Below, one piece after another: positions 59,608 through 64,000 of a stretch of DNA of 64,000 bases. Below the pieces are notes generated by a model, which worked only from the letters and a program-made list of their open reading frames with translations, was not told the origin of the DNA and ran no database searches. Every line of letters starts with the position of its first letter. Positions within the stretch are counted from its first letter, which is position 1. This DNA comes from Hymenobacter ginkgonis (GTDB taxonomy: Bacteria > Bacteroidota > Bacteroidia > Cytophagales > Hymenobacteraceae): assembly GCF_009755225.1 (NCBI RefSeq), contig NZ_WQKZ01000001.1, forward strand, positions 248,001-312,000, read 5' to 3'. The position numbers were made by a program, and so were the translations under genes.

Positions 59608-61845
59608 ATGAAAACGCTAGACAAGCAAATCGGGGCCCCGATGAACCGGGTGGATGGCCACCAAAAAGTGACCGGCGCGGCCAAATACTCGGCCGAGTAC
59701 GAACTGCCGGGCATGAGCTACGGGGTGCTAGTAGGCAGCACGATTGCCAAGGGCCGCATCGCGCATATTGATACCAAGGCCGCGGTGGGTGCGCCGGGGG
59801 TGCTGGCCGTCATTACTCACCTCAATTCGCCCCAGGTGCCGGGCTTTAAGCCGACGGGTAAGGACCCCTCACAGCCCCAAACAGTGGGCGGGCCGCTCAA
59901 GATATTTCACGACGATAAGGTGCGCTTCAACGACCAGCCCATTGCGCTGGTGGTGGCCGATACGTTTGAGCGGGCCCGCTACGCGGCGCGGCTCGTGATG
60001 GCGCACTACACCCAGGAAACCCACCAAACCAATATGGCAGCCGGGGCAAAGGATGCCTTTCTGCCAACGTCGGCTCAGAAAAACCCGAAGTCGCCGATGG
60101 CCGACTACCAGCGCGGGCAGGCCGACGCCTACAAAACGGCGGCCCTAAAAATCGAGCAGGAGTACGTGATTCCGACCGAAATGCACCACCCGATGGAGAT
60201 GCAGGCCATCACGGCGCATTGGGAGGCGCCCGACCGGCTCACCATTTACGACAAGACGCAGGGCACCATCGGCACGCGCCGCGACTTTGCCAAGGAGTGG
60301 AATTTGCCCGAGGCCAATGTGCAAGTTATTGCCACCTTCGTGGGTGGGGCTTTCGGCAACGCGCTGCACAGCTGGCCACACGAGTCGGCCGCCATCATCG
60401 GGGCCAAGGTAGTAGGCCGGCCGGTGAAGCTGATGCTGACCCGCGAGCAGATGTTTACGCAGGTGGGCTACCGGCCCTACACCTGGCAAAAAGTGGGCAT
60501 GAGTGCCACGGCCGACGGTAAAATTACGGCCATCACGCACGAGAGCATCGGCCAAACCTCTACCTACGAAGAGTTTACCGAGTCGACGCTGGCCCAGACG
60601 CGCATGATGTACCAGTCGCCCAACCTGACGACGCGCTACCGCATTGCGGCCCTCGACGTAGGCACGCCCATTTGGATGCGCGGCCCCGGTGAGGCCACCG
60701 GCGCTTTCGCCCTAGAGTCGGCTATGGATGAAATGGCCTACCTGCTCAAACTCGACCCGCTGGAGTTCCGGCTGCGCAACTACACCGACCAGGACCCCGA
60801 GAAAAACCGTCCCTGGAGCACGAAGTTTCTCAAAGAATGCTACCGGGCCGGCGCCGAGCGCATCGGCTGGACTAAGCGGAAGCTGGAGCCCGGCGCGCTG
60901 CGCGACGGCGACTGGCTGGTGGGTTACGGCATGGGGGTAGGCACGTTTGGGGCGCACCGCGGCGCGGCCCACGTCAGCGCCCAGCTGCTACCCAACGGCA
61001 CCGTGGTGCTTCAGTGCGCCACCACCGACATCGGCCCCGGCACGGGCACGGCCATGACCCAGATTGCGGCCGATACCCTGGGCCTACCCCCCGAAAAAAT
61101 CCGTTTCGAGCTGGGCAATTCCGGCTTCCCGCAGTCGGGTTCGCAGGGTGGCTCCTCTACCGTAAACACGGTAGGCCAAGCCGTGCAAGATGCGTGTATG
61201 GCGCTGAAAGACAAGCTGCGCGAGCTGGCGGCAGCTGGTGCGCCAGCCTTTGCTTCGGCCAAGAAAGAAGACGTGGCGCTGGCCAATGGCTACCTCACGC
61301 TGGGTAGCAACGCCGCTACCCGCGTGCCCTACGCCGACTTGCTGAAGCAGCCCGGCGCGGCGCTCGTCAACGTCGAGTCGAAGCCCACCGGCAACGATGG
61401 GCAGCTGTATTCGATGTACTCGTTTTCGGTGCACTTTGCCGAGGTGCGGGTGCACGCCCTCACCGGCGAAGTGCGGGTGAGCAAGCTCGTGTCGTGCGCC
61501 GACGCGGGCACCATCATCAACCAAAAAACTGCCGCCAACCAAATGAAAGGCGGCGCCGTGGGCGGCATTGGCATGGCCCTGATGGAGCACGCCATTATCG
61601 ACGACCGCTACGGCCGCTACGTCACCAAAGACTTTGCCGACTACCACGTGCCCGTGCACGCCGATGCGCCGGCTGTGGAGGTGTACTTCGTAAACCAGCC
61701 CGACCTGCACGTCAATGCCTTAGGTACGAAGGGCATCGGCGAAATTGCCACCATCGGCGTGGCCCCGGCCATTGCCAATGCTATCTTCAATGCCACCGGC
61801 AAGCGCGTGCGCGAGTTGCCCATTACGCCCGATAAACTGGTGTAG
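59608..61845 (+). CDS. Molybdenum hydroxylase, molybdopterin-binding subunit
   Basis: 745 residues. Typical xanthine-dehydrogenase large-subunit features: VDGHQKVTGAAKYSAE at the start, FVGGAFGNALHSWPHE (Mo-cofactor contact), GGSSTVNTVGQAV and the catalytic glutamate in TKGIGEIATIG near the end. Together with the two upstream genes it oxidises aldehydes or N-heterocycles in the periplasm. No dedicated cofactor-insertion chaperone (PaoD/XdhC) is in the window. A terminator follows. Confidence 0.95.
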   Translation: MKTLDKQIGAPMNRVDGHQKVTGAAKYSAEYELPGMSYGVLVGSTIAKGRIAHIDTKAAVGAPGVLAVITHLNSPQVPGFKPTGKDPSQPQTVGGPLKIFHDDKVRFNDQPIALVVADTFERARYAARLVMAHYTQETHQTNMAAGAKDAFLPTSAQKNPKSPMADYQRGQADAYKTAALKIEQEYVIPTEMHHPMEMQAITAHWEAPDRLTIYDKTQGTIGTRRDFAKEWNLPEANVQVIATFVGGAFGNALHSWPHESAAIIGAKVVGRPVKLMLTREQMFTQVGYRPYTWQKVGMSATADGKITAITHESIGQTSTYEEFTESTLAQTRMMYQSPNLTTRYRIAALDVGTPIWMRGPGEATGAFALESAMDEMAYLLKLDPLEFRLRNYTDQDPEKNRPWSTKFLKECYRAGAERIGWTKRKLEPGALRDGDWLVGYGMGVGTFGAHRGAAHVSAQLLPNGTVVLQCATTDIGPGTGTAMTQIAADTLGLPPEKIRFELGNSGFPQSGSQGGSSTVNTVGQAVQDACMALKDKLRELAAAGAPAFASAKKEDVALANGYLTLGSNAATRVPYADLLKQPGAALVNVESKPTGNDGQLYSMYSFSVHFAEVRVHALTGEVRVSKLVSCADAGTIINQKTAANQMKGGAVGGIGMALMEHAIIDDRYGRYVTKDFADYHVPVHADAPAVEVYFVNQPDLHVNALGTKGIGEIATIGVAPAIANAIFNATGKRVRELPITPDKLV

Positions 61846-61866
61846 GTTTGACATACTGGTGCTAAG

Positions 61867-61907
61867 AAAGAAGCCCGTGCCGACTACGTCAGTACGGGCT
61901 TCTTTTT
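61867..61907 (+). terminator. Terminator of the Mo-hydroxylase operon
   Basis: AAAGAAGCCCGT...AC pairs with GT-ACGGGCTTCTTT around a short loop, with a T-run. Confidence 0.85.
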
Positions 61908-62005
61908 TGGCGCTGCTATCCGGTAAATTATCAAATTGGCTTGTTACTTGCAACCTGCACAAGCTCGGCTGCACTCTTGAACAAGAACTCTTCCTGCCTA
62001 TTTAT

Positions 62006-62530
62006 ATGAAAATTAAGTTGGTACGCGTGGCGGTTGGCTTGCTCCTAGTAGGGGGGGTAGGGGCGTGTAGTAAGGACACGGCCGTGCCGCCCGAAGAAGC
62101 GGCGCCTGGCCAACCCGAGTTTTTTGTGCGCGCCAACACGGGCGCCGCCTTGTGGGTAGCCCCCGGCTCGGGCACCTACGTCAAGTCGAAGAAGCAATTC
62201 TATGTATTTGGCCAGGCGGGCACGGCCGCCGAGGCCACCTCCCTAAGCCTGGGTTTTGCCTTGCCGGCGCGGCCCGCCCTCGCGCCGGTGCAGGCGCTGC
62301 CGGCTGCCTGGTATGTGCTGGTCGGCTTCGATGCGGCTACCAACAGCTACGCAACGGCCGATGCGGCAAGCCTACCCACCCTGCAAGTCACGCGCCTCGA
62401 CACCGTGGCCAAAATTGTGGAAGGCCGTTTCGAGGCAGTGCTTCAGCGCGACAAACACTGGACGAAGCAAGTCGAGCAGCTGAGCTTGGCCAATGGCTCC
62501 TTTCGGGTGCGCTACCAGGAGGTGCCTTAG
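62006..62530 (+). CDS. Hypothetical lipoprotein
   Basis: 174 residues from the ATG at 62006. Lipobox VGACSK gives a lipid anchor at Cys. The mature part is beta-rich with no recognised domain. It stands after the Mo-hydroxylase terminator and is convergent with the DUF6766 gene. Confidence 0.75.
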   Translation: MKIKLVRVAVGLLLVGGVGACSKDTAVPPEEAAPGQPEFFVRANTGAALWVAPGSGTYVKSKKQFYVFGQAGTAAEATSLSLGFALPARPALAPVQALPAAWYVLVGFDAATNSYATADAASLPTLQVTRLDTVAKIVEGRFEAVLQRDKHWTKQVEQLSLANGSFRVRYQEVP

Positions 62531-62565
62531 CAACTGCGCCAAGGTTTTTCGGGGTGAAATCGCCG

Positions 62566-63243
62566 TTACTTGCCGGTTTCCGATGTGGCCGCATCCACGG
62601 GTTTGGACTGCGGCGAGGACTGCTGGCGCAGAAAAATGGAGAGGCTGACCAGCGAGAAAATGGAAACAAACTCGCTCTGCCAGTTCTGAAACGACTCGAA
62701 CCAGAAGCGGCTCGTGTGTAGGTAGCCCCACACGTCTACCAGCGGCTTGCCCTCGTGGGCCTGCTCGATGTTGTACACAATGGTGCCGCCGCGGGCGTGC
62801 AGGTACATAGCGCCCAGAAATAAAAGCAGGAAGACGATGCTGAGCGAATGCTGGTAGAGGCGCAGCCACCAGCCGCCCCGCCGCACGGGCCAGGGCGCAT
62901 CGGGCTTGGCCGGGTCGGGCTGCTGGTCTACGTCTTCCTCGCCGGTAAGCTTTTTCGATTCCGGCGACCCTTTTTGCCGCAGCCCGATGGTGAGCACCAC
63001 GTACACGCCCATCTGCAAAAACTCGCTCTCCCAGTTTTCAAACGTGGCCTCCAGCAAATGCCCCGAGCCCAGGTACTGCCCCAGCGAGAGGGTAGCAAGG
63101 CCCATTTGCTGCAAATCGTCGTTGTTGTCGTGCCAGCCGGTCAATACCTGGCCAACTAAACTGCTGGCAATGAGCACAAAAGTGGCTAGCAGTAAGCCGT
63201 TTTCGTACAGAAATTTTCGCAGGCGATGAGCAAAGGAAGTCAT
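62566..63243 (-). CDS. DUF6766 family membrane protein
   Basis: 225 residues with about four membrane helices and two copies of the phrase WESEFLQMGVYVVLTIGLRQKGSPESK / WQSEFVSIFSLVSLSIFLRQQSSPQSK, which mark the family. The phrase ENGLLLATFVLIASSLVGQ is near the start. Function unknown. Confidence 0.88.
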   Translation of the reverse strand: MTSFAHRLRKFLYENGLLLATFVLIASSLVGQVLTGWHDNNDDLQQMGLATLSLGQYLGSGHLLEATFENWESEFLQMGVYVVLTIGLRQKGSPESKKLTGEEDVDQQPDPAKPDAPWPVRRGGWWLRLYQHSLSIVFLLLFLGAMYLHARGGTIVYNIEQAHEGKPLVDVWGYLHTSRFWFESFQNWQSEFVSIFSLVSLSIFLRQQSSPQSKPVDAATSETGK

Positions 63244-63400
63244 GGGGTGAGCTAGGGGTAGGGCGCTAAAACGTGCCAGCAGCCTCGGCAGTTGGCAAAG
63301 TACCCAACTACTTTGGCTGGCCCACTCACGGCCAGGGTCAAAACCTGCCTTGCGGCCTAGGTCGCCCCCTCAACGAGCGCCACCTAGGCACGAAGTAGCT

Positions 63401-63970
63401 ATGCTGGCCCGCTTGCGCAGCCGCTTGGCAGGCATTTTGCAGCCGGGCGCTTTTGGGCCCCTACCTGGGCGGGGCCTCTCACCCTTTGAAGCGCATCGTA
63501 TGCTGCCTGTTTACATTGACTTGCTAAGAGAGGAGGCGTTTGGTGCGCCGCCGGGTTCCTCGGCCGCCAGCACTCCGCCCGGCGGCGACGCCGAGCCTAC
63601 CCGCAGCCGGCGTGCGCGCCTAGAAGGGGCAGTAGTGGCCAAGGCAGCGGCCACTGCTACCAAGCTCTTGCCCCTGGTCGCGTTGCTCGATGCCATTCAG
63701 CCGCAAGTGGCAAGCGAGTCGGTGTTTCGGGCCCGGCGCAAAAAAATTCAGGCGCACCTGGCCGTGGCCTACGCCGAGCTGCACGGCGAGCGCCCCCGGC
63801 GCCAAGCCCTTTCCCACGCCTTCCAAACGCTGGCCGATTTGGTGCGCGAAGAAACCCGCGACATCAGCCCCGACGAACTAAAGCAAGCCGCCAAGGAAGT
63901 GGCCCTGGCCACCCTCAAAAATGCCCCCGCCCTCATCAATGCTGCCCACCAGGCGCGGCTGCTATCGTAG
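63401..63970 (+). CDS. Hypothetical protein
   Basis: 189 residues from the ATG at 63401. Leu/Ala/Arg-rich helices with a short disordered piece (SSAASTPPGGDAEPTRS), no signal peptide or membrane segment. A C-terminal helical bundle-like stretch (KEVALATLKNAPALINAAHQARLL) ends the protein. No family recognised. Confidence 0.65.
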   Translation: MLARLRSRLAGILQPGAFGPLPGRGLSPFEAHRMLPVYIDLLREEAFGAPPGSSAASTPPGGDAEPTRSRRARLEGAVVAKAAATATKLLPLVALLDAIQPQVASESVFRARRKKIQAHLAVAYAELHGERPRRQALSHAFQTLADLVREETRDISPDELKQAAKEVALATLKNAPALINAAHQARLLS

Positions 63971-64000
63971 CGGTCAGCCCGTTTAGCAGGGGTAGGGCGA

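Overview
The window comes from a GC-rich aerobic Bacteroidota, most likely Hymenobacter or a close relative in the Cytophagales. The evidence is several secreted proteins with type IX secretion (T9SS) C-terminal sorting domains, a SusC/SusD pair, TAnnTTTG promoter boxes, frequent GTG/TTG starts, and the very common short motif GGGGGTAGGG / CCCTACCCCC. I see no rRNA, CRISPR array, transposase or integrase. Most of the window is ordinary chromosome with one AT-rich insert.

Layout. 1-5.1 kb: start of an aldo/keto reductase, a cytochrome P450 behind an unknown gene, a small GNAT protein, two disordered acidic proteins and unknown genes. 5.2-10.5 kb: convergent secreted subtilisin-like protease and secreted endonuclease I, separated by a perfect 43-bp-arm hairpin. 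10.7-24.7 kb: mostly housekeeping genes (fasciclin protein, fructose-bisphosphate aldolase, tRNA-Arg, Ohr peroxidase, aldo/keto reductase, sucC, a LolD-type ATPase, a phage-like protein, RecQ, phosphoglycerate kinase). 24.8-34.2 kb: a double-length D-Ala-D-Ala ligase, a PASTA protein, a T9SS cargo protein, rhodanese, an M50 protease, a HAD phosphatase and a CAU-anticodon tRNA. 34.4-38.7 kb: an accessory region with pseudogene remains, a VOC protein and an AT-rich three-gene cluster that looks like an SdpA/SdpB (HTTM) peptide system.

39.0-50.7 kb is a divergent sugar-oxidation/uptake locus. Leftward runs ApbE (FAD:protein FMN transferase) plus an exported Gfo/Idh/MocA oxidoreductase. Rightward runs SusC, SusD, a double DUF1080 protein, a second exported Gfo/Idh/MocA protein and a PmoA/DUF6807 protein. 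The best candidate for new biology is here. The oxidoreductase cotranscribed with ApbE contains D-G-V-T-G-A-T (residues 325-331), which matches the flavinylation consensus that ApbE enzymes modify. That suggests a secreted Gfo/Idh protein with covalently bound FMN.

50.9-64 kb: a PAS histidine kinase with a single-domain response regulator, a KaiB-like protein, a T9SS cargo protein, a stretch of decayed sequence, a three-gene Tat-exported molybdenum hydroxylase (PaoABC-like), a lipoprotein, a DUF6766 membrane protein and an unknown gene. Long palindromes, several built on a shared GTCATnCTGAGC...GAAGC-like core or on the CCCTACCCC motif, sit between many genes and probably act as terminators or REP-like elements.
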